Of a DNA stretch of 64,000 bases, positions 22,048 to 33,500 are shown piece after piece. The stretch's first letter is position 1. Each line of letters starts with the position of its first letter. Position numbers and translations under genes: made by a program. The stretch is taken from contig JAVHJL010000001.1 in assembly GCA_036971715.1 (NCBI GenBank), positions 3,906,001 to 3,970,000 on the forward strand. Direction: 5' to 3'. Under the pieces are notes generated by a model, which made no database searches, was not told where the DNA came from, and was given only the letters and a program-made list of their open reading frames with translations. The DNA comes from Arthrobotrys musiformis. Taxonomy: Eukaryota; Ascomycota; Orbiliomycetes; Orbiliales; Orbiliaceae.

Positions 22048-23293
22048 CTATACTTCCATCGTTCCTGCAGGGTCCTCGTCAGCGGAGTCATAGGAACCCA
22101 CAGAGCTCATTTCGTCATCACTTTCGCTATCCTCCCCTGTGGCTTCTATTGCCTCCTTTGTTGCGTACTTCCCCACATACTCTAATTATTTCGGGTAAAT
22201 AAGCTTAATTTCGAAAGAACTAATTGATCTCGAATGCCAGGTTGACATACCTTTTACTCTGCTAGCATAAGCTTCCTTACTTCTCATGATGAGGGCAGCA
22301 GCTTCACCGTTAAGTGGGTCATTGGCATTCGGATAGCCTAGCAACTGGGGCAAAAAGACTTCGAAGATGTTGATCATATCGAACATAGGCGACCAGGTCT
22401 GGTTGATGACGTCGAGGCACACGGAACCGCTTCTAACGATATCGAACTATATTAGGCCGACGTGCACAAAATATGAAATGTATATAACGAGGAGGGTAGA
22501 CGGACAGCTCATCGATGTTTGGGTGGAATATCTTGTTGACAAAACCGATCGATGGTGACTTGTACGGGTACTGGTCCGGCAGCTCGACGTGCACCTTCCA
22601 TATCCCGCCTTCGAAGGGAGCTACAAGAATCACAAAGACGTATCACGTGAGCGAGGAGTTCCTGGCAGGGTGTCGTCGATGGTTGGGTGGGGAAAGGTCT
22701 CGCGTACTATCTTTGGGGCCATTAAATCGGACGAAGAACTCTTGCCTAAGGAGGGGTTATAAGCTATCTAGAATTTGTATGGTGGATTCTTGGAGCTCTG
22801 CATACACTACTCGTATTGGTCAGCAGGTTCGGTTATCGAGTAAGTAGAACGAAGGAGCGAATTGGAATGCAGCGTATGGGTGGGGAAGCCTATCTTACTG
22901 TTATCGTTTACCAAAGTGACCTCGTAATCGCTCATTAGCCTATGGAAGTATCATGAGAGTCAATGGCGGTGTTCTATGTACTCGGAGAGCGGTCCGTTTT
23001 CGGAGCGGTGGCAAATTCCAGTGGAAATCGGTTGATAAGTACGTACAGCCTACAGGTATGTCAAGTTAGCAATTCTGTCCAAAACATCATTTGACGTACT
23101 GTAGATTATATGAGTGTTCTCATACTTCATGACCTATAAACCGACGATAAGATAGATATATTAGCAATCGATCTTTGACATCTTTTCTCCAACATCGTCT
23201 TGAGGATAAAAAAATGAAATAAATAGATAGACAGATAGATATAAAAAGAAGGCTACTCACATCTGTCTCAATTCTTCTTCTCGGAGAACTCAT
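22048..23293 (-). CDS. UBC8: UBC8 / UBE2H-type ubiquitin-conjugating enzyme E2
   Basis: The E2 fold is unmistakable: RRRIETDVMK, VHVELPDQYPYKSPSIGF, NKIFHPNIDE and the active-site block SGSVCLDVINQTWSPMFD with the catalytic Cys near residue 84, then an acidic tail (EDSESDDE). Minus-strand exons: 23293-23261, 23133-23126 (8 nt), 22939-22899, 22806 (1 nt, preferred model), 22745-22708, 22620-22506, 22432-22251 and 22181-22048, giving 183 residues, the same length as human UBE2H. The 8-nt exon encodes Val-Met and part of Lys and is required for phase. The junction after VNDN is uncertain: the single-base exon restores M-Q-E-F; a missing G at the donor, or an AAG acceptor at 22741, are alternatives. 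The intron before SGSV uses a GTCCGT donor. In yeast Ubc8 serves the GID/CTLH ligase that degrades gluconeogenic enzymes, including phosphoenolpyruvate carboxykinase (see PCK1 at 45.2 kb). Confidence 0.88.
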
Positions 23294-24157
23294 GTTGAAT
23301 GGCTTTGCCTTTGTCCAGTTGGGAAACTACCACTGGCTGGAGGAAATTGGTATGTTTAAATAAAATAGCTGCCCTGGTGGCACAGGGTAATCTTTTGTAT
23401 TTGAGGTGTAGTGTTTGTGGAAGATAACAACAGTATGTGGTTGAATTTTCAACTTTAAATAGCGGGTTGGGGGCGGTGATTATCAACAACGTGGAGTCGA
23501 TCGAGGGAGGATATGAGAGCCGGGGGGCGTGCGTGGGAATGCTTGGCTGTCCAGCTGCCGATAGCTATTGACAATAGTATTATTGACGACTTAAAGGTCG
23601 ATCCGAGCAAAAACACCGAGGACGGGTATCGTGGGCCGAGCGGGGTAGCTATTGTACCGAAGGTAATGCTGGAGCAGGGGAGACCGATGGTGACGATGGT
23701 GATGATGGTGGTGATGATGACGATGGAGATGAAGAGGAGGCAAGTGTGCAGGTAGTCCAGCGGTGGAGTGATGTTGTTGTTGTTGGAGAGGAGGAGAAGA
23801 AGGAGAACGGAACAGGAAGAAGAGCTCGGAGCTGGTTGTCTTGTCGGTGAAGTGAAGTAGCTGGTTATTTGTTATTTGTTAGTTGGCGGGGTTTGCCGCC
23901 TCCAACAAAGCGCCCGGCCGCATGACCAAATCCATTTGCATCGCTCGAAAGTAGGTCCATTCCAGCCCGTTCAAGTCGAGTAGTCGTTCCCTGACCCGGT
24001 CCACAGGCCAAGAGCATGTCTTGACCGCTCCAATCAACCCTGGTTGGTGGGTCGCTTTCCGATTCGAATTCGTTCCGCTTCTTGCTACAAAAACAACATC
24101 GGTGGCAGAGTCGCGAAGCTGGAGGACCAACACCAACACGCTCAGACGACGTCGAGG
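23294..24157. other. Divergent promoter region between UBC8 and an uncharacterised gene
   Basis: About 860 bases between two head-to-head genes. An imperfect ATG/GTG microsatellite is at 23685-23735, followed by purine-rich sequence to about 23830. Open frames on both strands lack recognisable features. Confidence 0.5.
23685..23735 (+). repeat. Imperfect (GATGGT/GATGAT) microsatellite
   Basis: About 50 bases of interrupted ATG, GTG and ACG triplets. It gives the Met/Val-rich translation seen in one frame and is not coding evidence. Confidence 0.7.
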
Positions 24158-25515
24158 ATGGGTCGTTACCTCCCTTGGAGGGACGGCCCTGCAGACGGGA
24201 GCAGGCCGAGGAAGAGGCTGAAGGCTGCATCGAGCATTGATGATTTGAGAGCTGCTGCTGGGCTGAGGAATGGGAGGCCTGGCGATGGTGATGAAGGGCG
24301 AGTTCGTGAAGAAGAGTGAGTACTCCCATCCATGTCAATACCTTCAATATCACTTATTACTATCATTATCTTGAGAAAAGTTATATATAAATTTCTTGAA
24401 GAAGTTTGAATAAGAACTAATAATAGCTAAATAATACTAGATACATGCGTCCCGGCATCAAAAACGACGACCGCTACATCATGGTCGAAGACGAACTCCT
24501 CCAAATCGCAAAATCCTACACAGCAAAGCTTCACTCCGCCGAACTGTCCCGTCTGCAAGCTCAAATCTCCCTCCGAAAATCCCAAAAACTCGCCGGTTCT
24601 CAGCATTCCCAACCGAGAATCCCGGGCTCCATGCCCAAAAAACGCCAAGTGGTCCTCCAAAGACGTGCCCACGATGCGGCAATTAGAAAAGCCGCAGGCC
24701 AAGAGGTATCAGCAGCAGAAGATACCTCATCCTACAATCCAAAGTTCTCATCCCAGTCCCTGGGCCGCTTGATGACCACATCCGCCGTCCGGATCGATTC
24801 CACCCTTCCGTTACCACTCACACCCAATAAAACGATCAAGCCTCCCACGCGCGCGGCAGCAGGCTTCACCAGGGCCAGTTTTAAGAAACCGTCCTCGTCC
24901 CAGATCTCACCGTCGCAGATGCGGAGCAGCCAGATCGCTAAGGATCTGTATAACGACATTGACGAAGAAGATGACGAAGATTTGGATTTAATACCGAGAA
25001 GATCCAGAGCAATCCCGATCCCCCCGAAGATGACCCCAATCGACCGTCCAACGAGCTCGTATGCTTCCGATAAGAGGGTCCCGCCTTCGAAACATCCCCT
25101 CCGATCGGATGATGGATATAAACTCCTCAGCAGCAGTCCTCAGCATCTCAACAAACCATCTCCGATATCGTCTTCTCCCCCTCCTCCACCTTCTAGAATA
25201 TTCCCCCTTCCATCCGCCGCTAAAATATCATCTACTTCTAAATCCAATCCCGAGTCGCCTGTGACGGACTCGGACTCAGATAACGACTATGCAGATGCAG
25301 AGCAAGCAGCACGCTGGCGTAGAAGAAGCTTGCCAAAGCTTCCAATAACCTCATCTTCGACCGTTAACCCGCCTCCAGCAATGACTTCTAAACCCAAGCA
25401 TACTGTAGTATTAGATTCCTCAGACGACGAAGAATATGCAGACGCCGAACAAGCAGCCCGATTCCGAAGAAGAAAATACCTCGCAGAAGCCCAAAAATCC
25501 GGTGCAAAGAACTAA
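24158..25515 (+). CDS. Uncharacterised fungal protein with candidate SUMO-interacting motif
   Basis: Two exons, 24158-24315 and 24441-25515, joined by a 125-nt GTGAGT...ACTAG intron, give 410 residues. I do not recognise a named family. The N terminus has MGRYLPWRDGP and a basic patch (RPRKRLK) that could be a nuclear signal. The splice joins REEE to YMRPGIKNDDRYIMVEDELL, a block that looks like the conserved core, followed by a predicted helix (QIAKSYTAKLHSAELSRLQA). The middle is disordered, Ser/Pro-rich, with a KKPSSSQISPSQMRSSQ segment. The C terminus repeats a module: an acidic stretch, then YADAEQAARxRRR, at 25261-25326 and again at 25402-25476. The second copy is preceded by TVVLDSSDDEE, which fits a SUMO-interacting motif (hydrophobic core flanked by Ser/acidic residues). 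A nuclear, SUMO-linked role is an inference only. Confidence 0.78.
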
Positions 25516-27581
25516 TGATAATAATAAGAAAACCTTTAATGTAGCAATCCGATTCCATTCTAACAATAGGACCGAAAGCGAATTTGTAGATATACCTTTT
25601 ATATACTCAATACGAGTTCACGAAATATTCCAAAGACATAATATAAACCATCCCATACAATACCACCCCTAATATCAACTAAACCCAAGAACCCTACAAA
25701 ACCCTGTGCAAAAGTCCTCGGAGTTAAAGCTCCGCATGCATATTGTCTCACAACGCCATCTCAAATTCCCGCGCCTATGAAAAAAACCACAATCTGGCTT
25801 GAAGTAGTTTAAACGAATGAGATATAAATCTACCCTTGCGGTGGCTTGCCCATTGTCTTTTATTTAAAAAAGAATGTGATCAAGATCCCTCCGTTAGTGA
25901 ACGGAATCCGGAACGCCCAGTCGCCGGGTAGATGCACTCCGTACAATTCCGTCTGAAGAGGCGAAGTGGCTTGAAGTAAAAATTAATGATGTCACATTGT
26001 CTCCCTTCCCTCCCTATTGATGGAACTATTGGAACGGATGGTTTGGATCAAAAAGCTGAAATCTTCAAAAACAAAACTCTAAAAACTTTTTTATATCAAA
26101 AACTTTAGCAAGTTTACCTGGGCATTCCAGCTTCCCTCGTGCAAAATCCATAAACATAAAAAAAGAGAAAAAAGAAAAAAGAAAAATAGGGAAAAAAGGC
26201 TAAAGTAATACCGGAGAGAGGAGGCTTGAACCCTTCGCGCCACATTCACATTCCAAAGTCGGTGTACCAGTACCATCCTGCTGGCCAGCTCGACGCATGT
26301 ATCCCACGGCAGCTAAGATGTAATGACACCCTACCATGGCACACATACATCTCTCACGCCTCAAAGTTCCCGATCCGATATATCAAGCACCTCTCCCGAC
26401 GTAGAAAAAAAAGACCACATATAACCAAGTAAATCAGCCGGTATAGCACCACACGCACGGGCTAACACCCCATATGCGAAATCCAAAAAGCCACACCTGC
26501 AGGCGCGCTGCCTCTAAGCTCCCTAAATCTCATTGTAATACGAAATTCCATGGTCACCCCAAGATCTCGATTATATTATAGCAAAGTAGCTTTTGTTAAT
26601 ACGTTCGTAATATAGTATCAGTAGTATATATGCGTTACAACAAAAGAGTTCCATCAAAAGAAAAAAGAAAAAAGGAAAAAAAATCATAGTAAAACAATAG
26701 TGTGACAATGCCCTTTCCCATCCCAAGCTCCTTCCAAAGGACTCCGGCTTTGACCAAAAATCTAGGTGTGGGGAGGTAGTTATGAAGAGGGGTGATTGCA
26801 ACGGAAGAAGAGGAAGAAGAAGGAAAAAAACCAAAGAGTCGCTCTGCTAAGCTTACACGCACATAACTGAAATGGAGAACGAGTGAAGGAAGTAGAAAAA
26901 GTAGTGGTAGAAGTAGTATAGTAAGTATTTAGAGAGTGCCAGTACCTGGAATTACAAGACCATATACTGGTGAGGCAACTATAGTGTTTCAATTGAAAGA
27001 CAAGAACAAGGAGGCATCAAACCAGCACTAAAAGAAAAACAGCAACGGTAGAAAAAAAAAGGTGTTCCAACTCCTTTAGTAATGTTAACAATGAACCTGC
27101 GTGAAAGAGCAGATAGATAAAGCAAAACAATTTAATGTAGTTAAACAAGTACAGAGCTCGCAGCGTTGATAGAGGATGTGGGCAAACATCGATTCCCTGT
27201 CGGTCGATATTTGCGGAAGTTCGAAGCGAAAAGAGGTGGGGATAGGCGCGCGAGTCCGAAGAAGGTAAAAATGGTTGTCGGGATAACAGGATAAGAGAAT
27301 CGTCGAAATTGTAGAGGTGGGGGGAAGAAAAAAGTGGGAGGGCTTCTTTCTTCTTTTCGCATGATTACAATGATGCATTTCAAATCGTAAAGCCGTGCCA
27401 AATAGGAAAGATGAAGCAACGAAAGCCACAAAAAAAACAAGTACCGAAAGCAACAATCAAAGCAACAATAATATATATCGGTATCATAAACATCTCAACG
27501 TCGTCGTGAACGGCCTGTCGAGGGAACTCGCAGGTAACCACCAGATCGGCAGCGGGTACATGTTGGCTCAGAGCATGGGAC
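25516..27581. other. Spacer between convergent genes
   Basis: About 2 kb between the 3' ends of the uncharacterised gene and the kinase gene. It is A-rich on the plus strand with several poly(A)-like patches (26158-26200, 26655-26690). I see no exon with splice logic, no tRNA and no transposon end. Confidence 0.5.
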
Positions 27582-29713
27582 CTAACCTATGATCTGGCGA
27601 GCGCCCTCCCGTCCCAACACGCCGCGTTCCTGAGGTTTGGGGCTCGCACCTCTGCCTTTCCTCTTCGATAGAAAGCCGAGCATACCAGATGGTTTCTTGT
27701 CCTTGCTCATCGATGATTGTACCGCTTCTTGATTGTTGATGTTGCTCCACGATCCCGTCTGATTAAGGACTACCTGAACGCCACCCGTTGATGACTGTGT
27801 CCTGCCATTGGTTGGGACAGGATGTCCAGGCAATGGCGGTACAGGCGGAACGGAATTTGGGGTTGTATGCGACCTATGCAAGTCATGCATAGAATTGCTA
27901 GTCGGCGGCCGGCTAGGTTCGTCCTTTGCATTTACAGTCGTTGGTATCGGTGGTGAGCCGCTTGGAGACGGGGAAACGACTCTCGATTTATCGTTCTGAC
28001 AGTTTTCGCCTGATGTCGCGGTTCCGATTGCAACCGGGCGAGGCCGGTCTTCGGAGGCTGGTTTGACCCAGTCTGGGACAGGGCCAACCGATTTCGTGAC
28101 CGGATCTACTGTTCCAGGATATCTTCTGAACAGGTTAGCATTAGAGACAATCGTGAACTTATCGAACTAGTATATGGGGAGGGGATTCTCGTCTTACTTG
28201 TCGTATTGCGCCAGAGTATAGTCAAAGGGCTCAAACAGGGTTTCTATCATCCGATGAAGCTCTTCGGTCCGGACTTCCTGGGGTGTAGCGTCTTCCTTCA
28301 ACTGCTCCCGAGGTTTTTGTCGTCTAGCTCTAGCTTCCAATGGCGCCTCCTCCAGCAATAATTCTTCCAAATCGTAGGTCGCATCAAAGTTGGTCTTGTC
28401 ACGGGAAGGAACGAAGACAGGTTCGATTTCTTTCCGCATCAACGCCTCGAAGTCGATCTTCTCGAAGAATGGGTGGTTTTGGAATGTTTCGAATCCAGCG
28501 GCGCCTAGTCGGTATTTCGGATCAGGGTCTAGAAGTGCGCGGATAGCGCTCATGCACTGTGTCGAGACAGGTGGGCTGGTGACAGGGTAATGTGGGCTTG
28601 CTCGCATAATCTCCTTGGCTAGCTCTTCATGGGAATCGGATATAAACGGCCGCTGCGACTTTCGTTAGTCTAGAAAAAAGTACGCGGGAGATGGATATAA
28701 AACTTACCTTGCCGTAAATACACTCGTAGAAGACTACGCCCAATGACCACCAATCCACGGCCGTGTTATATCCCTTCCCAGCGTATACTTCGGGGGCCAG
28801 ATATGCCAGTGTTCCAGACTTACTCGTTAAAGGCCGATCAGGCTGTATATCCGAAGCAACGTTCTATCGATCTGGGTTAGAAAATACGCTCAAAGCCATT
28901 GTGTAATTTAAATACTCACGAAATCAGCAAGATGGACGTGTCCGTCAGAGTCGAGAAGAATGTTATCAGGCTTGACGTCTCTGTGAACAATCAACCGCTT
29001 ATGTGTGTAAACCAATGCACATGCAATTTCCGCCATCCAAAATCGTACAGCATCTTCTGTAAACGACTTTCGATTTATGTGAAATCGTAGATCACCTCCA
29101 TTCATCAGATCAACGACAATGTATCTAGTTCACCGTCAGCAGGCCATTTCGGTAGCACCCACGGAACAGTGGGGTCCACGTACAGATACTCGACATCCTG
29201 AAAGCTGTATCGCAAGTTACAAATAAAGGGATGGTTGAGATGCTCCAGCATTCGTCTTTCACGTATTATGTTCCGGACACTTTCAGACCTCACAACTATC
29301 ATCGCGACAATATTAGCATCGCATCTCTTTTAGTGCAACACAGATAGGTGCGATCCTTACCCTCATCTTTTCTTATGTATTTTAAGGCAAAGGTCAAGCC
29401 TGTGTCCTTCCGTTCAACGATTCGCACTTTGCCGAAGGCTCCTTTACCAACAACTCGAAGCAACCTGAAATGGTTCAGATTCACTATAAAGCAAACATAA
29501 GATCAGCAGCTGTGCTTTTTCCGTCGCTCGCCACGATGGCGAAAATTAGGACCAGGATTCTTGGAAACCAAGCTTTCAAGCAGAAAACCCACAAAACAAG
29601 TAAAATTGGAGGCTAAAAAAAAGGGAAGGAGAGAAACAGAGAAACAAAGCAAAGAGAAGAAGAGGCGTACCTTCATCCGTGAAGACCACGGGCTTGCCGT
29701 TACTGTTACCCAT
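27582..29713 (-). CDS. AGC protein kinase of the STK32/YANK type
   Basis: Seven minus-strand exons: 29713-29671, 29483-29361, 29295-29184, 29124-28920, 28863-28708, 28652-28198 and 28125-27582 (545 residues, phases consistent). The protein starts MGNSNGK, a plausible N-myristoylation signal, as in human STK32A. The kinase domain begins at about residue 17: GKGAFGKV glycine loop, FALKYI with the catalytic Lys, HRDVKPDN catalytic loop, ADFNVAS in place of the usual DFG, GTLAYLAPEVYAGKGYNTAV, and WWSLGVVFYE. DFN and the post-kinase segment NFDATYDLEELLLEE are the diagnostic YANK features. The C-terminal ~170 residues are disordered, Ser/Pro-rich and end in a basic cluster (LSKRKGRGASPKP). A membrane-associated Ser/Thr kinase is expected; substrates in fungi are not known to me. 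No frameshift or missing catalytic residue is evident. Confidence 0.9.
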
Positions 29714-30493
29714 TTCTACGACGCCAGGATAGCGGAACTGTCGGCCAGTCTATCTGTCTGCCAATTGGAGCCGTCGAACGGACCAAGTCGAGATGATAGC
29801 AAGAGGGGCGGTTTTGTTTTTCCAAGGTCGGATTTTGAGGAATGTTTGCTGCCCAAGAGGTTTGAGAGTTGATGGCCGAAACGACGAAAATATGGCAGCT
29901 TCAAATGAGACTAAAGGTCCTTAATGTTTCGGAAGGTAAAGCAGAGGACTAGGGGTCTGTTTAACAAGATAATGCTGAAATGGACAGAGATCCTGGATTG
30001 TATATTGATGCGAATGGTGTCCGATGGCGGCGACTCGGGGAGATTCAAGCGGAGGCAGCGGTGGATAGATAGATGCTACTGGGCCAGAGAAGAGGAAGAA
30101 GAGAGTCGAATAGGGTGGACGTCCGCTGCACCGGCGTTTCCCTGACTGACGCACGGTTTGGTTTGGCGGAGAACGAACGCTTCAAAGCTTCAAGACTTGA
30201 GCACGAAAACAAACACAACGAAAGCCAAAGGTACCAACTGGCCAGACTTTGGGCTGATGGGGACGGGGAGAGAATGATGAAGTCCTCGAGGATGATTTCG
30301 GAAGAGGGTTTTCGGGTGATGATGATTTTGAGTCGAGGTGGTGAAGAAGAAGGTTTTCGCCGGGTAACAACGCCGAACTCGAACTCGATGAGAATCAAAT
30401 GCAAAACGCAAGTCAAGTGCGAGGCGATATGATGCTGATATAATGGTTTTTAAGCCCCGACGCAGAAAAATCGTCAGAGCTGCAGCGGCAAGA

Positions 30494-30517
30494 CAGGCAG
30501 GCAGGCAGGCAGGCCAG
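30494..30517 (+). repeat. (CAGG)6 microsatellite
   Basis: Six perfect CAGG units, upstream of the kinase gene in its likely promoter or leader. Confidence 0.9.
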
Positions 30518-30557
30518 GTAGGATATTAATGGAATCCGATGAATGATAGATTAAAGT

Positions 30558-30573
30558 GACTGACTGACTGACT
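30558..30573 (+). repeat. (GACT)4 microsatellite
   Basis: Four perfect GACT units only 40 bases after the CAGG array. Confidence 0.85.
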
Positions 30574-33500
30574 GATTCAAGGAGTAAGTAAAATGTCGAA
30601 TTGGTCGAACAATGCAGCGAGCAAGCAGCAGCCCTGCAATAGTTCAACTAGCTTGGGTTCTTTATTCCCGGTGTTGTTACTGCTTCACCTTATAACAAAC
30701 CAACAGGCCAGGCAAGGCGAGAAGGCAATGTTCTTAATTGGGCAAAGGAACGAGAAAAAAATCCGACGGGAAAGACGAAGGGACAGGCTAGGATATGGAG
30801 CCGAAGCTGAAGTTATTTCCCTCTGCGGTCGACCGTCCTTTTATGAGCGGGACCGGGCTGACCTGGGGGTGCTTCGAGAAGTTTACTCGAAATAGAAGCA
30901 GGAATGTCGACGAGAACGTCAGTCAATCCTGCTTAGGATAAGTACGACGGGTGTGTCTGACTGAGCCAGTAAGTACCAAGTACCACGACTTCCTTTTTTT
31001 TTTTTTTTTCCTCTGATTGATTCGAACTGGTTTTGTATGACCCGATGCTAATGCTTTTTGATGAGGGGACGCAGACTGTGACAGGCCCCTGTTCGCTGCC
31101 ACCAATAGTCAAGTCCTGGCTGTCCTCCCAGGCCTTCTTTGGATAGTAGACAGATCCTGACTTGCTGCTGCCACTTGCCACGTTTTTTTCTGTTCCTGTG
31201 TTCCTTGCAAATTGCGTCCAAGGAAAGGGAAAGGGACCGGAGAATGGGAACTATTGTTTGCTGCAGTTCCAAAACTCGCTTCAAGCTTTTTTTAGTCTGA
31301 TGGCCTCCCTCGTTGCATTGGTCGACTACCAAATGTTGGATAGGGTGTAAATCTGTCTAGTCTGTGTGAGCGATCGAACGAAAAGAACGAAACGAACGGA
31401 TGGACGAGTCAGTGAGGGAGGAGAGCCATGGGAGGGATGGGGATGAGGATGGGATTGAGTTTTTGAAATGGTAATTCGGATTCAGGGTGAATGAATTAAT
31501 GACTGATGAATGACCGATTCCAAGCCAAATAGACGAAATATCCAGGCAATTAAGGCACGTCTTGATGGGCTTGGGTGGGCTTGACCTTGACCCTCCGCCT
31601 GCAGCTACTTTCTTCTTAGCTCTGCGGGGGGCCAAACCAAGTTGCAGTCGACAGCCCCACAACCAATTCTACTCCTTGGACAGAAGGTATGTAATGGGAG
31701 AGATACCGACCTGAACCAACTGGGTGGAGATGGCACTAATCCAACTTTGGTGGCGCCGCAATTGGGAAAGATGTCTACAAAAACGACACTACTGGTGCAC
31801 TTTCTGGATTTCTGTCCTTGGTGGTCGTCGGTTTAGGAGAAGGGGCCAAGCCGTCGTCACAAAAATGAAACGCCTGAAGCCTAGCAAGTCGAGAATGATA
31901 TATATTATATCATAACATCGCGACGTTATATATTGACAGGAAGATCATGGCCTATGTAATCTTCGGCGTGGGCCCCTCGCGTATCAAAAATAGAACCTCG
32001 CTTTGAAGCTGAGCGTGAACGGGTTTAATTGATCTGTGATGCCGTTAGAATCCGGAGACCCTCATGCGCACATGGCACCCTGGCAAGCGATGAAGCTACC
32101 AAGATAAAATTGCCTGCTAACTAATAAAACTTCGGCTTGAAGCCACCAGTTTCGGATCTCTCCATCGATGATGAAAGAGTTGTCACCCACGAATCCACAA
32201 TCTCTGCGCATTGTCTCCAAAAGACACCACACGTGAGATCAATTAGACATCATGATATCAAAATTTCTCATGTCCAATGTCCCCCCAAAGATAACGCTAT
32301 CGAGAGGTCCGCGACATTACTTTTTTTCCTTCACTTTCTTGACACCGCGAAGTGACTTGAACGTGAGAGGGTGTCCAAGTATCCGAGCACGTTTCTAGGG
32401 TCCTGGAGCCAAAGGTCCCGCCGAATCCACAAACGAGCTCATTCACATTTCACCCAAGACCTGGCGCACAAGCGTCAACGAAAATTTTTCTTCCTGCAGG
32501 CAGCTATGATCGAGCGCAAAAGCTTAAGGCTCATTTGCTAATCAAAGTTGAACCGAGGATCCCCCAGCCGCGTGGTATGGCACCTCACATTTGGTCTAGA
32601 TTCCACGACCGGGTTTCCCTGACCTGAGTCGGGAGGGTCGAACGGGAGCCCTAAAAACCACGCTTCTTCGGCACAGGACGAACTAACACTTTTGGTGTCA
32701 AGATATCCGAGCTAGCAGCATCTCACTAGGGATATGTACGACGAAAACCACAAGTTTAATATCCACATTCCACACTTCTTTTTTTCCTCTTTCTTGATCG
32801 TGCAGAAGACTGCATCGACGTGACTTCGGACTGCAGATTGCCTAGGTGCATATGCGCATAATGTAGGATGCATGTTACACAGGCACCCTGCTGGAGTTGA
32901 ACGAGCCAATTGCATGATTTCCTCCCGATCGAAATGTTTGCCCTTACGGTCTTTGGTAGACATTGACGAGCGCCCCTCTCGCCTCTGGCCGATATGGCCG
33001 GACTTTTAGTGTCAGGCTGATTGACCAAGACGCCTTAAGGTTCATCGCTGTCGGAAACGTGGGATTTCCCTATATCCCCTATAGTACTTCGTAGATTATA
33101 GATATTAACCTATATCTGTTAAGATACCGGACTAATTTCCAAGACTCGCACTAAGCTCAATTAATAGCGAAACATTTTATAGACATCAAAGTTTCGACGG
33201 TATTTACCATTACAATTCGAGCAGGTATGTACCATCGAGTCGAGTTCATTTACTGGACCGTCTCCTTTTCCGTTAGCCTTGGATAAAAAAAGATTGATAT
33301 GGCCGTTGATGCTAATGTTCGTACGATTGATTCCAATCTTATCCAATCTTACAGTTCAATTCGAGATAATATATTAAATTTGGGGTACCTAGTCATGTAA
33401 GTACCGATGTGTGTATGTAAGTACATACATGTATGCACCTACATGTTGAAGAAATTCGATTCCGAGAGTCTGAGGTAATATTTCTCCCTCGTTCAGATCC

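Noticed and set aside
26200..26300. B-box-like GGTTCAAGCC on the minus strand, candidate tRNA
   Set aside because: The T-stem has a mismatch, the A-box match is poor, and no acceptor stem pairs with the expected spacing.
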